A stretch of DNA of 64,000 nt from the NCBI RefSeq assembly GCF_000819845.1, contig NZ_CDCG01000016.1, forward strand, positions 90,744 to 154,743, written 5' to 3'. Each line of letters opens with the position of its first letter. Position 1 is the first letter of the stretch. The translations under genes and the position numbers were made by a program. Below are positions 36,052 to 46,250 of the stretch, piece by piece. Below the pieces are notes generated by a model. It did no database searches, was not told where the DNA came from, and worked only from the letters and a program-made list of their open reading frames with translations. Source of the stretch: Aeromonas enteropelogenes. Lineage in GTDB: Bacteria > Pseudomonadota > Gammaproteobacteria > Enterobacterales > Aeromonadaceae.

Positions 36052-36907
36052 TTGAGGCAATGACGGAAGCGGAACTGTACGCACCTGTCGAGTGGCGCGA
36101 TTGCTCCGCCGGTTACGAGGACATCCTCTATCACAAGTCTGGCGATGGCATTGCCAAGATCACCATCAACCGTCCCCAGGTACGCAACGCCTTCCGCCCC
36201 CGCACCGTGAAAGAGATGCTGCAGGCGCTGGCCGATGCCCGCTATGACGATCAGGTCGGCACCATCATCCTGACCGGTTTTGGCGAGCAGGCCTTCTGCG
36301 CCGGTGGCGACCAGAAGATCCGGGGCGACTACGGTGGCTACCGCGACGACGAGGGGACTCATCACCTCAACGTGCTCGACTTCCAGCGCGACATCCGCAC
36401 CTGCCCGAAACCCGTGGTGGCCATGGTGGCCGGCTACGCCGTCGGCGGCGGCCACGTGCTGCACATGATGTGTGATCTGACCATCGCTGCGGACAACGCC
36501 ATGTTCGGCCAGACCGGCCCGAAAGTGGGCTCCTTCGACGGCGGCTGGGGTGCCTCCTACATGGCGCGCATCGTCGGCCAGAAGAAGGCCCGCGAGATCT
36601 GGTTCCTGTGCCGTCTGTATGACGCCAAGCAGGCCCTCGACATGGGATTGGTCAATACCGTGGTGCCGGTCGCCGACCTGGAGCGTGAAACCGTGCGCTG
36701 GTGCCGCGAGATGCTGCAACATAGCCCGATGGCCCTGCGCTGCCTGAAAGCCGCGCTGAACGCCGACTGCGATGGTCAGGCGGGCTTGCAGGAGCTGGCG
36801 GGCAATGCCACCATGCTGTTCTACATGACCGAAGAGGGTCAGGAAGGGCGCAATGCCTTCAACGAAAAGCGCCGCCCCGACTTCTCCAAATACAAGCGGA
36901 ACCCCTG

Positions 36908-36908
<1 letters not shown>
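36048..36908 (+). CDS. menB: 1,4-dihydroxy-2-naphthoyl-CoA synthase
   Basis: MenB closes the second ring of o-succinylbenzoyl-CoA to dihydroxynaphthoyl-CoA. The 286 residues equal E. coli. The crotonase-fold motifs include [50 protein letters not shown] and the C-terminal [23 protein letters not shown] strong AAGGAAAAAA stretch precedes the ATG. The menC start overlaps the stop (TGATG). Codons 1-14 also occur in a leader ORF just upstream. Confidence 0.98.
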
Positions 36909-37829
<921 letters not shown>

Positions 37830-37837
<8 letters not shown>

Positions 37838-39245
37838 TTTCCCCGCCCCAATGCAGGAGACTTGCCCGGTTCGCCACTGGGCAAGGCTCGCCCCCCATCG
37901 CATCGCCATCCACACCGACACCCCGCTGAGCTACCGGACGCTCGATCTGCGCCTCAACAGCCTGTGCGACCAGCTCGCCCGAACCGGGCTCACCCGCGGG
38001 GATCATCTGGCCGCCGTGGTGCGCGGCGCGCTGGAGAATGTGCTGCTGGCCTGGGCCTGCGTGCGCAGCGGTATCGTGTTCTGTCCGCTCAACCCCGCCT
38101 TTCCGCTCACCCGACAAGCCGAACTGGCCGGCTGCCTCGACGCCCGGGCCTTCTGGTCGGCGGGCGACATGCCGAGCGGTGACTGGCAGGCGCTGCGGCT
38201 CGATTTCAGCCGCGAGCTGGCAGCAGGTGATGACGAGTGGCCGCTGGTGCCAGAGCAGCTCAACAACATGATCCTCACCTCGGGCTCCAGCGGCACGCCG
38301 AAGGCCGTAGTGCACCGGCTGGCCAACCATCTGGCCTCGGCCCGGGGCTCCGCAGCCCTCATTCCCCTCGACGGTGAGTGTGGCTGGCTGCTCTCCCTGC
38401 CGCTGTTTCATGTCGGCGGCTACGCCATTCTGTTTCGGGTCTTTCTGGCGAGTGCCTCCCTGGTGCTGGACGATCGCAGCCGTCCCCTCGAGGCGCGGCT
38501 CGAGCGCCAGCCCATCACCCACCTGTCCCTGGTGCCGACCCAGCTCTGGCGCCTGCTGGCCCGGGGCTTCGATCCTGCACGTACCCGCCTGCGCGAGCTG
38601 CTGCTCGGCGGCGCCGCCATCCCGCAGCCGCTGGTCGAGCGCCTCGCCGCCATGGGGCTCACCCCCAAGGTGAGCTACGGCCTCTCCGAGATGGGCAGCC
38701 AGGTCTGCACCGCCCTGCCCACCCGGGCGGGGATGGTGGGCCGCCCGCTGCCGGGGCGGGAGTTGTGCATCAAGGGACAGGAGATCTGCGTGCGTGGTGC
38801 CACCCTGTTTGCCGGTTACTACCGTGATGGCGCGCTGGATCTGCCTATCGACGAAGAGGGTTGGTTTCACACCCGCGACAAGGGGCACCTCACCCCGAAC
38901 GGCGAGCTGGTGGTGGAGGGGCGGCTCGACAACCTCTTCATCTCGGGCGGGGAGAACATCCAGCCCGAAATCATAGAGCAGCGGCTGGTGGATCACCCCG
39001 CTATCGCCCAGGCGCTGGTGGTGCCGGTGCCGAGTGACGAGTGGGGGCAGCGCCCCGCCGCCTTTATCGACTGGCACGGAGAACCCGTTCCCCATGCCGA
39101 ACTGGCCGCCTGGATCAAGGCCTCCCTGCCCGGCTTTATGGTGCCGGATCACTGGCTGCCCTGGCCCGATCTCGGCGGCAACCTAAAGCCCTCCCGTCAG
39201 CATCTGGCCCACACGGCCCGGAACCACGCGGGAAACAAGACATGA
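37830..39245 (+). CDS. menE: o-succinylbenzoate--CoA ligase
   Basis: MenE activates o-succinylbenzoate to its CoA thioester by way of an acyl-adenylate. The 471-residue ANL-superfamily enzyme has the P-loop LTSGSSGTPKAVVHR, VSYGLSEMGSQ, the hinge region VEGRLDNLFISGGENIQPEI and a late GGNLKPSR. The GTG at 37830 is preferred; an ATG at 37851 is possible but has no ribosome site. The stop lies inside the hairpin terminator, which also forms a CRP consensus site. Confidence 0.95.
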
Positions 39246-39275
39246 AATGTGACATTCGTCACATTTCATGTTTTT
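39240..39275 (+). terminator. men operon terminator doubling as a consensus CRP site
   Basis: A perfect 14-bp stem (39240-39253 with 39258-39271), 4-nt loop and T5 run ends the men operon; it starts within the menE stop codon. The same DNA at 39245-39266 reads AAATGTGA-N6-TCACATTT, the full 16 conserved positions of the CRP consensus. It could therefore serve as a terminator for men and as an activator site for the collagenase gene starting 196 bp downstream. Confidence 0.8.
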
Positions 39276-39461
39276 ACCCATCGTTCAAAAAAGCCGCATG
39301 TGAGTCTTTACTTTCAATCAAGCCCCGTCCGAGTCACAAACTGGCGTCTGATATAAATTTTATCTATTTTTCAGTGTGTTAATTTACAGTTGATATCCTT
39401 TTGGGGCCTAGTAGATTGCCCTCCCTTCACCACGTAGACAATAAAAAACGAAGGGATAACA

Positions 39462-42212
39462 ATGACTCGTTCAGGCTCAAGGTGGTGGCTGCTGGCCACC
39501 CCGCTGCTTGTTGCCGCCCAGGCACAGGCCGACTACTCCCCCACCGACTGGCAAGACTACCGGCTGACCGGTGAATCAAACCGCCAGCTCGCCCCCCGCG
39601 TCACCGAGGTGACCTACGAACTCAAGGCACGCGACGCAAGTGCCCCCTATCAGCAACTCAGGGTCTATCGTCGCTTCGACTGGCAGGAGAGCGATCTCGC
39701 CTCGCTGGCCGAAAATCACTGTAGCGAGCCCAAATTGCGGGTCGAGGCGGGCTGGCAAATCCGCTATCTCAGCTGCGAGCAGCGGGTGCCGGCCGGCAAG
39801 GCGGTGCCCGCCACCAGCTACGACTACGGCTATGGCCTCAAGGAGGGGCGCTGGGAACAGCTGGCCGGTACGCCGACCGCCTCCCGTGCAGATCGCTTCC
39901 CCCTGCCCGACCCCGTCTTGCTGGGTCATACCGAGCAGGAGCTGGATCGCTGCGAACTGAACGCCCAAGGGCACTGCGCCGAGCCCGAGTGGCACTATCA
40001 GCCGCAGGATTGGCAACAGCTGGAAGTGAAAGAAGAGACCCCGAGCGAGCGGGATGGCCGACTGGAGCAGGTATTCTTCCGCCTGCAGCCCGTCCCCGGC
40101 AGCCTGGCAGCCAGCCAGGTCAGCGAGCTGCACGTCTGGCGCAGCTATCGCTGGCAGCTGGAGCAGGCCGCCGCCATCCAGCAGGAGTGTGACGAGCCCA
40201 TGGAGCGGCAGGAGGGGGAGAACACCGTTCGCTACCGCCTCTGCCGCCAGGTCATTCCGGCCGGCAGCGAGGTGATGGTGACCCTGAAAGACACGGGTTA
40301 TCAGAACCCGGTCAGCGGCCGTGAGTGGCAACCCCTGCCGGAGACCGACGAGTGGCAGGAGAGCCGGGTGATACAGCGCCCCATCGTACTGGCCAGCAAG
40401 GAGGAGCTACTGGCGTGCCACCGCCCCAGCGGCCGTCCCTGCGGCGAGCCGGATCAGCCCGACACGACGCTGCTGGATGCGGACGCGGCGCAGCTGGTCA
40501 CCGATGTCAGCGGCCAGAACAGTCCCGCCTGGCAGGCCGATTATGGCCACGACGACGCCAAACTGATGGCGGTGGTGCGCGGCATGCGCGCCCTGCTGGC
40601 CGCCAACCAGCCGACCCACCCGGCCATGGACAAGCTGCTCTACTATGTGCGCGCCCACAACTACCATGATGGCGTGCGCCGGGAGAGCGATCAGGTGGCC
40701 CGGGAACTCGCGGCCGTGATGATGGCACTGCTCGATCACCCCCTGTTGCTCACCACCGAACCGCAGGATCAGGCCGGTACCGTGCTGGAGGCCTGGAGCG
40801 TCGCCGCCCAGGGGCAGCTGGAGCAAAGCGCGTTTCGCCAGAGCGCCGGCCCCATGCTGGCCCAGCTCAACCGGGCGATCGCCTATGCGGCGCAGCATGC
40901 CGCCCAGATCAACGGCCACAAGCCCTGGGCTGACGGCATCTTCGAGCTGCTCAACCTGATCGACCAGAGCGCCAACGCCGGCCAGCAGGCCGATTTCAGC
41001 GCCACCTTCATGGCACAGGAGCCCTCTCTGCGCCAGAGCCTGCGCCAACTGGGCATGAGCGAGCTGTCGCTCTGGAAACAGCGTGACGGGTCGCAGGATC
41101 TGTTTGTCTTCAACAACATCCTCGACGCCCACAGCCGCCTCTACCGGATGATGAGCTACAGCCGACCGGACGAGGCGGCCCGCTATCGCCAGCTGCTGGA
41201 CCGCGATGTCATCGCCATCATGCGTCACCACGGCCTGATCCCGGGCGGCCCCCACCCGGCCACGCTGCTGGAGGATGTCTCCCTGACCCTCTCCAGCTAC
41301 TACCTCACCTACACGGATCGCACCAGCGAGGCCTGCATCAGCGGTGACTTCGCCGGCCTCTGCACCCCCATCCGGATGGAGGACATACTGCCGTTCGAAC
41401 ACACCTGCTCACCCACCCTGCGCCTGCGGGCCCAGGATCTGACCCAGGCCCAGGCCGAGGAGATCTGCCGCGAGCTGGGGGCGGAGGAGCAGCAGTTCCA
41501 CCAGCAGATGGAGACAGGCTGGCAGCCGGTGGCCGACGATCACAACGAGACCCTCGAGCTGGTGATCTTCGACTCCTCCGCCGACTGGAACCGCTATGGC
41601 GGCGCCCTGTTCGGGGTCTCCACCGACAATGGCGGCATCTATATCGAGGGGGATCCGGCTCGTCCGGGCAACCAGGCCCGCTTCTTCGCCTACGAGGCGG
41701 AGTGGAAGCGCCCCGCCTTCCAAGTGTGGAACCTGCGCCACGAATACGTCCACTATCTGGATGCCCGCTTCAACCAGTACGGCAGCTTCGGCCAGTACCC
41801 CCTCAACCGCACCACCTGGTGGGCGGAGGGGCTGGCGGAGTACATCGCCCACGGCCAGTGCTTCGCCCGCGGTCTGGACAATGTAGCCGGCCGCCCCGCC
41901 GACCGGCAGCCGACCCTGGGGGAGATCCTCCACCTCGATTACGATCAGGGCGGCGACATGGTCTACTCCTGGTCCTATACCGTTCACCGCTTCCTGAACG
42001 ACACCGGTCGCAACGCCAGTTGGCTGGCCCTGGCGCAGGCCCTGCGCAACCCGGATCGCCAGCAGGCCTTGAGTGACTTCGAGGGGGAGATGGATCGACT
42101 GATCGCCAGCGACAGTGCCGCTTATCAGACCTGGCTGAACAGGGAACTGCTGCCCTGGTGGCAGGCCAACAAGGAGTCCGACGCCTGCAAGGGGAATGAC
42201 TCCGCGCACTGA
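39462..42212 (+). CDS. Secreted M9-family collagenase (metallopeptidase)
   Basis: A 916-residue secreted zinc metalloprotease of family M9 (Vibrio-type collagenase). A signal peptide (RWWLLATPLLVAAQAQA, cut before DYSPTDW) opens the protein. The N-terminal ~300 residues hold two repeated Cys-containing beta-type domains (compare YLSCEQRVPAGK with YRLCRQVIPAGS). The catalytic zinc motif is RHEYVHYLDARFNQYG near residue 760, with the third-ligand segment WWAEGLAEYIAHG about 20 residues on. A GAAGGGAT ribosome site precedes the ATG. A consensus CRP site lies ~200 bp upstream. Type II secretion would be expected; substrate preference (collagen or gelatin) is from the family. Confidence 0.93.
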   Translation: MTRSGSRWWLLATPLLVAAQAQADYSPTDWQDYRLTGESNRQLAPRVTEVTYELKARDASAPYQQLRVYRRFDWQESDLASLAENHCSEPKLRVEAGWQIRYLSCEQRVPAGKAVPATSYDYGYGLKEGRWEQLAGTPTASRADRFPLPDPVLLGHTEQELDRCELNAQGHCAEPEWHYQPQDWQQLEVKEETPSERDGRLEQVFFRLQPVPGSLAASQVSELHVWRSYRWQLEQAAAIQQECDEPMERQEGENTVRYRLCRQVIPAGSEVMVTLKDTGYQNPVSGREWQPLPETDEWQESRVIQRPIVLASKEELLACHRPSGRPCGEPDQPDTTLLDADAAQLVTDVSGQNSPAWQADYGHDDAKLMAVVRGMRALLAANQPTHPAMDKLLYYVRAHNYHDGVRRESDQVARELAAVMMALLDHPLLLTTEPQDQAGTVLEAWSVAAQGQLEQSAFRQSAGPMLAQLNRAIAYAAQHAAQINGHKPWADGIFELLNLIDQSANAGQQADFSATFMAQEPSLRQSLRQLGMSELSLWKQRDGSQDLFVFNNILDAHSRLYRMMSYSRPDEAARYRQLLDRDVIAIMRHHGLIPGGPHPATLLEDVSLTLSSYYLTYTDRTSEACISGDFAGLCTPIRMEDILPFEHTCSPTLRLRAQDLTQAQAEEICRELGAEEQQFHQQMETGWQPVADDHNETLELVIFDSSADWNRYGGALFGVSTDNGGIYIEGDPARPGNQARFFAYEAEWKRPAFQVWNLRHEYVHYLDARFNQYGSFGQYPLNRTTWWAEGLAEYIAHGQCFARGLDNVAGRPADRQPTLGEILHLDYDQGGDMVYSWSYTVHRFLNDTGRNASWLALAQALRNPDRQQALSDFEGEMDRLIASDSAAYQTWLNRELLPWWQANKESDACKGNDSAH

Positions 42213-42228
42213 TTCATTTGATACACAA

Positions 42229-42256
42229 GGGGACAGCCATGGCTGCCCCCTTTTTT
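42229..42256 (+). terminator. Collagenase terminator
   Basis: GGGGACAGCC pairs with GGCTGCCCCC (one mismatch) around AT, followed by six T residues, 16 bp after the stop. Confidence 0.85.
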
Positions 42257-42383
42257 ATCCTCTGCCGCTGCGACAAGCCCTGCCCCAGCCAGACAGCCCC
42301 TTGCTATCAAGTCTGACGCCCGCCCCCGAGTTGTAATAGAATGCCGAAAACCACTTCAACTTCAGACCCGAATCGCACCGCGC

Positions 42384-43355
42384 ATGAAGAAGTTTGCCAA
42401 GATCCTCCTCGCCTCCCTGCTGTTGCTGCTGGCGCTGATTGCCTCGCTGCTGGCCTATGGCGAGTGGATCGTCTCCGACACCCGCCAATACACCTATGAC
42501 GAGGTGGACGAGGTGCCATACAACCCGGTAGCCGTGGTACTGGGCACCTCCAAATACCTTGCAGGTGGCGGCCCCAACCACTACTTCAAGTACCGCATCA
42601 AGGCCGCAGCCGAGCTCTACAACAACGCCAAGGTGGATTACATCCTGGTCTCCGGCGACAACGCCACCTTGCAATACAACGAGCCACGCCAGATGCGCCG
42701 CGCCCTGATCAAGGCGGGCATCCCGGCAGCTGCCATCTACATGGACTTCGCCGGATTCCGGACGCTGGATTCCGTGGTACGGGCCAAGGAGGTGTTCGGC
42801 CAGGAGCGCTTCACCGTGGTTTCCCAGGGCTTTCACAATGAGCGAGCCATCTTCATCGCCCACCACTTCGGCATCAATGCTATCGGCTTCAACGCCGAGG
42901 ATCCCAGCGCCTATCAGGGGATCCGCACCCGGATCCGGGAGGTGTTTGCCAGGGTGATGGGGCTGCTCGACCTCTACGTGCTGGACAAGGGACCCAAGTT
43001 TCTCGGCGACCCGGTTCCCATCGGTCTGCCCGTCCCCTGCGAGCCCCTGAGCACCCTGGGTACCCGGCATCCCTGCATCAAGCAGCCCAAACCGGCGGTC
43101 ACACCACCGGTGAAGCAGCAAGAATCCGAACCAGCCGTTACGCCAGCGGTGAAACAGCAAGAACCCGAGCCGGCCGTCGCGCCGCCGGTGAAACCGCAAG
43201 AACCCGCGCCAGTCGTTACGCCACCGGTGAAACAGCAAGAATCCGAGCCAGTCGTCGCGCCGCCGGTGAAACAGCAAGAAACCGAGCCGGCCATCGCGCC
43301 ACCGGTAGAGCAGCAAGCGCCTGAGTCTGCGACCAGCGCCGCCATGGCCACCTGA
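42384..43355 (+). CDS. SanA/DUF218-family envelope protein with tandem-repeat tail
   Basis: A 323-residue protein. An N-terminal membrane anchor (FAKILLASLLLLLALIASLLAYG) is followed by a DUF218 domain (about 45-215) matching SanA: VVLGTSKYLAGGGPNHYFKYRIKAA, LVSGDNATLQYNEP, TLDSVVRAKEVFG and SQGFHNERAIFIAHH. SanA affects envelope permeability to vancomycin at high temperature in E. coli. E. coli SanA ends near residue 239; here about 85 residues of proline-rich 13-residue repeats follow. The tail probably spans the periplasm or binds a partner; this is inference. Confidence 0.88.
   Translation: MKKFAKILLASLLLLLALIASLLAYGEWIVSDTRQYTYDEVDEVPYNPVAVVLGTSKYLAGGGPNHYFKYRIKAAAELYNNAKVDYILVSGDNATLQYNEPRQMRRALIKAGIPAAAIYMDFAGFRTLDSVVRAKEVFGQERFTVVSQGFHNERAIFIAHHFGINAIGFNAEDPSAYQGIRTRIREVFARVMGLLDLYVLDKGPKFLGDPVPIGLPVPCEPLSTLGTRHPCIKQPKPAVTPPVKQQESEPAVTPAVKQQEPEPAVAPPVKPQEPAPVVTPPVKQQESEPVVAPPVKQQETEPAIAPPVEQQAPESATSAAMAT
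43092..43325 (+). repeat. Six tandem 39-bp coding repeats (13-residue units)
   Basis: The sanA-like tail has six in-frame units of consensus P-[AV]-[VI]-[TA]-P-[PA]-V-[KE]-[QP]-Q-E-x-E, for example PAVTPPVKQQESE. Proline, glutamine and acid/base pairs dominate. Units differ slightly, so the array is old enough to have drifted, yet copy number could still vary by slippage. Confidence 0.9.
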
Positions 43356-43361
43356 TATGAC

Positions 43362-43390
43362 AAACGACCCGCCAATTGGCGGGTCGTTTT
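43362..43390. terminator. Bidirectional terminator between sanA-like and tmcA genes
   Basis: AAACGACCCGCCAA pairs perfectly with TTGGCGGGTCGTTT as a continuous palindrome, followed by TTCGTT. It ends the sanA-like transcript and may also stop tmcA. Confidence 0.85.
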
Positions 43391-43414
43391 CGTTGAAGGG
43401 GATGTTGCCAACGG

Positions 43415-45463
43415 TTACAGCAGACGGGCCAGCAGGGCACGCAGTGCCTTGATGAGCGCAGGCTTGCCCGCCAGTTGCAGCCGGTCGGCCAGGCGGGCCC
43501 AGTCTGCATATTGCCAGATGGTGGCGATCAGCAGCTGGCGCTCGTCGGCCGTTAGCGGCGCGAGCCGGTCAATATTGCCCGCCAGCCAGCGCTGCAGGCT
43601 GGGCTGACACAGCTCGAACGGCTTGTGATGGTGAGCAAAGCAGGCCAGCTCATCGCACACGAACGCATCCGGCTCACCCGAGGCAGGCTCACAGTCCTGC
43701 ACACACTGCCACACCAGCTCTGGATCCAGCCCCTTCAGCTCCCCCGCCAGCAGGGTCGGCAACTGGGCCACGAAACGCCGTCGCCACAGGGCCAGCTCGG
43801 GCTCATGCTCCGCCTTGAGTGCCTTGAGCAGCAGGGCGGCGTGGCTGCCACTGGCGGCATCCCGCTGCAACCCGATGCGCAGCACCACCAGCCCCGCCTT
43901 GCGCCAGAATGGCAGCAGATCGGCGCTGGCCGAGAAGGCGGAGCCGAGGTAGTCGAGGCCCGCCTGGCGGTAGTAAGCCTCCAGTTGACCAAGCAACCGC
44001 GAGCCGAGACCATGGCGATGGAGTTCGGGGTGGATGGCGATGCGCATCACCCTGGCGTAGCTGCGCTCCCCAGCCGTCTTGCACCCCGCGTGGGCCAGCA
44101 ATGACTGGGGCAGCAGATGACCACGCGGTCGCCGCCGGCCAGCCCAGATCGCCTCCGCCAGCTCGGCTTCTATCTGGCCCTCCCGCGCCACCAGAGCCAC
44201 CCCGAGCAGGCTCTGCGCCTCTTCCAGCAGGTGGATGTCGAGGCTTGGGCTCTCCAGCAGGGCTCTGAGATCACTTGGCGTGGTCTGGTAATGGGCCAGC
44301 ACCAGCAGGCCGAATACCTGGTTAAGCAGCGCGTCGTCCTTTGCCAACACGTCTTGCTCGATCATCCGCCAGTGGGGATGGGTCGGCGGCAAGGGAGCTG
44401 CCACCTCGGCGTTGAGGCCGAGCAGGCGAAACACCAGCGGCTCCAGCGGATCCCGGACACTCCAGCGGATTGGCGAGGCCAGGTGAACTTCCTGCCAGTC
44501 CGGCGTCTCCCTGTCCAGCACCCGCTTGAAGCGCAGATGAAAGCCACGCCCCGTCCCCTCGTAACCGTGCTCCGTGGTGGCGAAGACGATGCGGCTGTGA
44601 CGGGCCAGCATGGCCTCCAGCAGAGGGGTCGGGATGGCGGCGGCTTCGTCCACCAGCAGCAGATCGGGCTGTAGCCCTTCCTGTACCAGCCGATCCGGCG
44701 AGCAATACGCAATGCCCGCCAGCTTCTCCACCGCGGTGCCAAGCCTTTTGGCCGCGTGGTCAAACAGGGTGGCGACCGTCCCCTGGGAGGGGGCCGTCAC
44801 AATTATCTGCAGGTCGGGCTGGTCACGCAGCAATTCGGCTGCGGCGATCCCCAACAGGCTGCTCTTGCCACGGCCACGGTCGGCGCTCAGCACCAACGGA
44901 CGGCGACGATGGCCGTGCAGCACCTTGTGGATGGCGGGCAGGGCAAGGGCCTGATCGTCGCTCAAGGGGCGATCGGGCCCCAACGGCTGCCAGGGCTCGC
45001 CATCGGCCGGGGGCAGCAAAGAGAGCGCCGGATCCCCTTCCAGCAACCGCACCAGCCGGGCGATAAAGCCGTGCCCCGCCTGCGCGGCCTCTTCGGGCCG
45101 GGCCACCAGCCGCACCCGATCCGGGTCCGGGTAGCCGGGCCATTGCACCCTCGGCGGAGTCAGCAACAGCAGCAGACCGCCAGCGCGCAGGGTACCTGCC
45201 AACGCCCCGAAGGCGTCGGGGTGAAAGCCGCTGAAGGCGTTGAGCACCAGGGTGTCGCACTCCTGCCCGAGTCGCTGCAACGCCTTGGCTGCCGGCAGGG
45301 GGTTATGACAGGCAGGCCCCTCCCCGAGCCAAAAGACAGCCTCGCCGAGCAGGGCATCGGCACGGGCAATGCAGTCGGCCTGCTCCCCTTCCAGCCAGAT
45401 CAGCCGCCGCTCACCGGTACGGGCCAGGCATTGGCGCAAGTCTCCCACCTCTGATGGCGTCAT
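43415..45463 (-). CDS. tmcA: tRNA(Met) cytidine acetyltransferase TmcA
   Basis: TmcA makes N4-acetylcytidine at the wobble position of elongator tRNA-Met using acetyl-CoA and ATP. The 682-residue protein (E. coli 671) has the RecD-like ATPase Walker A in LSADRGRGKSSLLG, Walker B LLLVDEAAAIP, and a GNAT domain with VMRIAIHPELHRHGLGSRLL near residue 480. The ATG at 45463 overlaps the hlyU stop (ATGA), so the two are co-translated. A longer upstream frame overlaps hlyU and is discarded. Confidence 0.96.
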   Translation of the reverse strand: MTPSEVGDLRQCLARTGERRLIWLEGEQADCIARADALLGEAVFWLGEGPACHNPLPAAKALQRLGQECDTLVLNAFSGFHPDAFGALAGTLRAGGLLLLLTPPRVQWPGYPDPDRVRLVARPEEAAQAGHGFIARLVRLLEGDPALSLLPPADGEPWQPLGPDRPLSDDQALALPAIHKVLHGHRRRPLVLSADRGRGKSSLLGIAAAELLRDQPDLQIIVTAPSQGTVATLFDHAAKRLGTAVEKLAGIAYCSPDRLVQEGLQPDLLLVDEAAAIPTPLLEAMLARHSRIVFATTEHGYEGTGRGFHLRFKRVLDRETPDWQEVHLASPIRWSVRDPLEPLVFRLLGLNAEVAAPLPPTHPHWRMIEQDVLAKDDALLNQVFGLLVLAHYQTTPSDLRALLESPSLDIHLLEEAQSLLGVALVAREGQIEAELAEAIWAGRRRPRGHLLPQSLLAHAGCKTAGERSYARVMRIAIHPELHRHGLGSRLLGQLEAYYRQAGLDYLGSAFSASADLLPFWRKAGLVVLRIGLQRDAASGSHAALLLKALKAEHEPELALWRRRFVAQLPTLLAGELKGLDPELVWQCVQDCEPASGEPDAFVCDELACFAHHHKPFELCQPSLQRWLAGNIDRLAPLTADERQLLIATIWQYADWARLADRLQLAGKPALIKALRALLARLL

Positions 45464-45774
45464 GATGCGGTGTTGTCGCCCGGTTTGACCCTGGGTTCGA
45501 ACATGCGCTCCCCCATCTGGTCGATGAAGGTGTGGGCCTTCTGCACCATGAAGCGCTCTGCATCTGCCGGGTTGGCAAACAGATCGGAGCGGATGAAGCG
45601 GTGGGTCAGCAGGGTGCCGTCCACCTCTTTGGTGATGCGCCCAGCCAACCGGTACTGGCCCCCCTCCGCCATGGGCTCGGGGTAGATAAGATAACCGGCG
45701 TATTCGGTGGGCGTGACCTCGGCGGCTTGCGGTGACTGGTTCCCGAACAGGGCGCCGAACAGTTTCTTGAGCAT
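45460..45774 (-). CDS. HlyU-family transcriptional regulator-like protein
   Basis: A 104-residue protein resembling the small HlyU-like family (MLKKLFGALFGNQ start, YLIYPEPMAEGGQYRLAGRITKEVDG, THRFIRSDLFANPADAERFMVQKAHTFIDQMGERMF). This is distinct from the ArsR-type Vibrio HlyU regulator; the name is inherited and DNA binding is unproven. No helix-turn-helix is evident. It precedes tmcA with a 4-bp overlap, so it is probably an operon partner. The gene is divergent from bfd. Confidence 0.8.
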   Translation of the reverse strand: MLKKLFGALFGNQSPQAAEVTPTEYAGYLIYPEPMAEGGQYRLAGRITKEVDGTLLTHRFIRSDLFANPADAERFMVQKAHTFIDQMGERMFEPRVKPGDNTAS

Positions 45775-45862
45775 GATGATCCCCCTCTGTGACAGGGCAT
45801 TGTCCCCAAGGGGTGGATGAGTGGCAAGCGGGGCAACTTATTACCAATGGTTATTTGCATCA

Positions 45863-45881
45863 CGAACCATTCTCATTTAGA
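45863..45881. promoter_or_regulatory. Fur-like site upstream of bfd
   Basis: ACGAACCATTCTCATTTAG contains ATTCTCATT, one strong half of the Fur consensus, with a degenerate partner half. It lies 31 bp before the bfd ATG, a position that would block transcription in iron-replete cells, as known for bfd in E. coli. Confidence 0.6.
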
Positions 45882-45911
45882 TTTCTCTCATTGCAGCATG
45901 AGGTAATCACT

Positions 45912-46118
45912 ATGTATGTCTGTTTGTGCCGTGGCATCACAGATACCCAGATCCGCAAGGCGGTACAGGCAGGCAGCGGCGAGTTTCGCCAGCTCAAGCA
46001 GGAGCTGGAAGTCGGCGCCCAGTGTGGCAAGTGTGTGCGCATGACCATGGAGATCATCGCCACCGAGCTCGACAAACTGGCCAAGGAGCAACCTCCGCTC
46101 TACTACGAAGTGGCTTGA
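45912..46118 (+). CDS. bfd: Bacterioferritin-associated ferredoxin
   Basis: Bfd is a 2Fe-2S protein that reduces and mobilises iron from bacterioferritin under iron starvation. The 68-residue protein has the four cluster cysteines C4, C6, C38 and C41 (MYVCLC..GAQCGKC), matching E. coli Bfd positions exactly. The ATG at 45912 begins the family sequence; an upstream in-frame extension overlaps the hlyU-like region and is rejected. It lies 132 bp upstream of bfr, with a terminator between, and has a Fur-like site directly upstream. Confidence 0.96.
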   Translation: MYVCLCRGITDTQIRKAVQAGSGEFRQLKQELEVGAQCGKCVRMTMEIIATELDKLAKEQPPLYYEVA

Positions 46119-46156
46119 TCCGGCCATCTGTCGGCTTTGCCGACTCACCCCTCCCA

Positions 46157-46178
46157 TCAGACGAGCAGGCTCGTCTGA
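46157..46178 (+). terminator. bfd terminator or intercistronic hairpin
   Basis: TCAGACGAGC pairs with GCTCGTCTGA around AG, followed by CCTTCTTTTG. The imperfect T-run suggests partial termination between bfd and bfr, allowing opposite control of release and storage proteins. Confidence 0.7.
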
Positions 46179-46250
46179 CCTTCTTTTGTCACTTTTCTCG
46201 ACTAAGCTCTAACGATCGAGGCCGCAGGCACGAACCAAGGAGCACTGTCG

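Noticed and set aside
43092..43325. CRISPR array
   Set aside because: The 39-bp units are in-frame coding repeats with drifted sequence and no spacers.
45464..45847. N-terminal extension of tmcA
   Set aside because: It would overlap the hlyU-like gene almost entirely, and the residues look like out-of-frame coding sequence.
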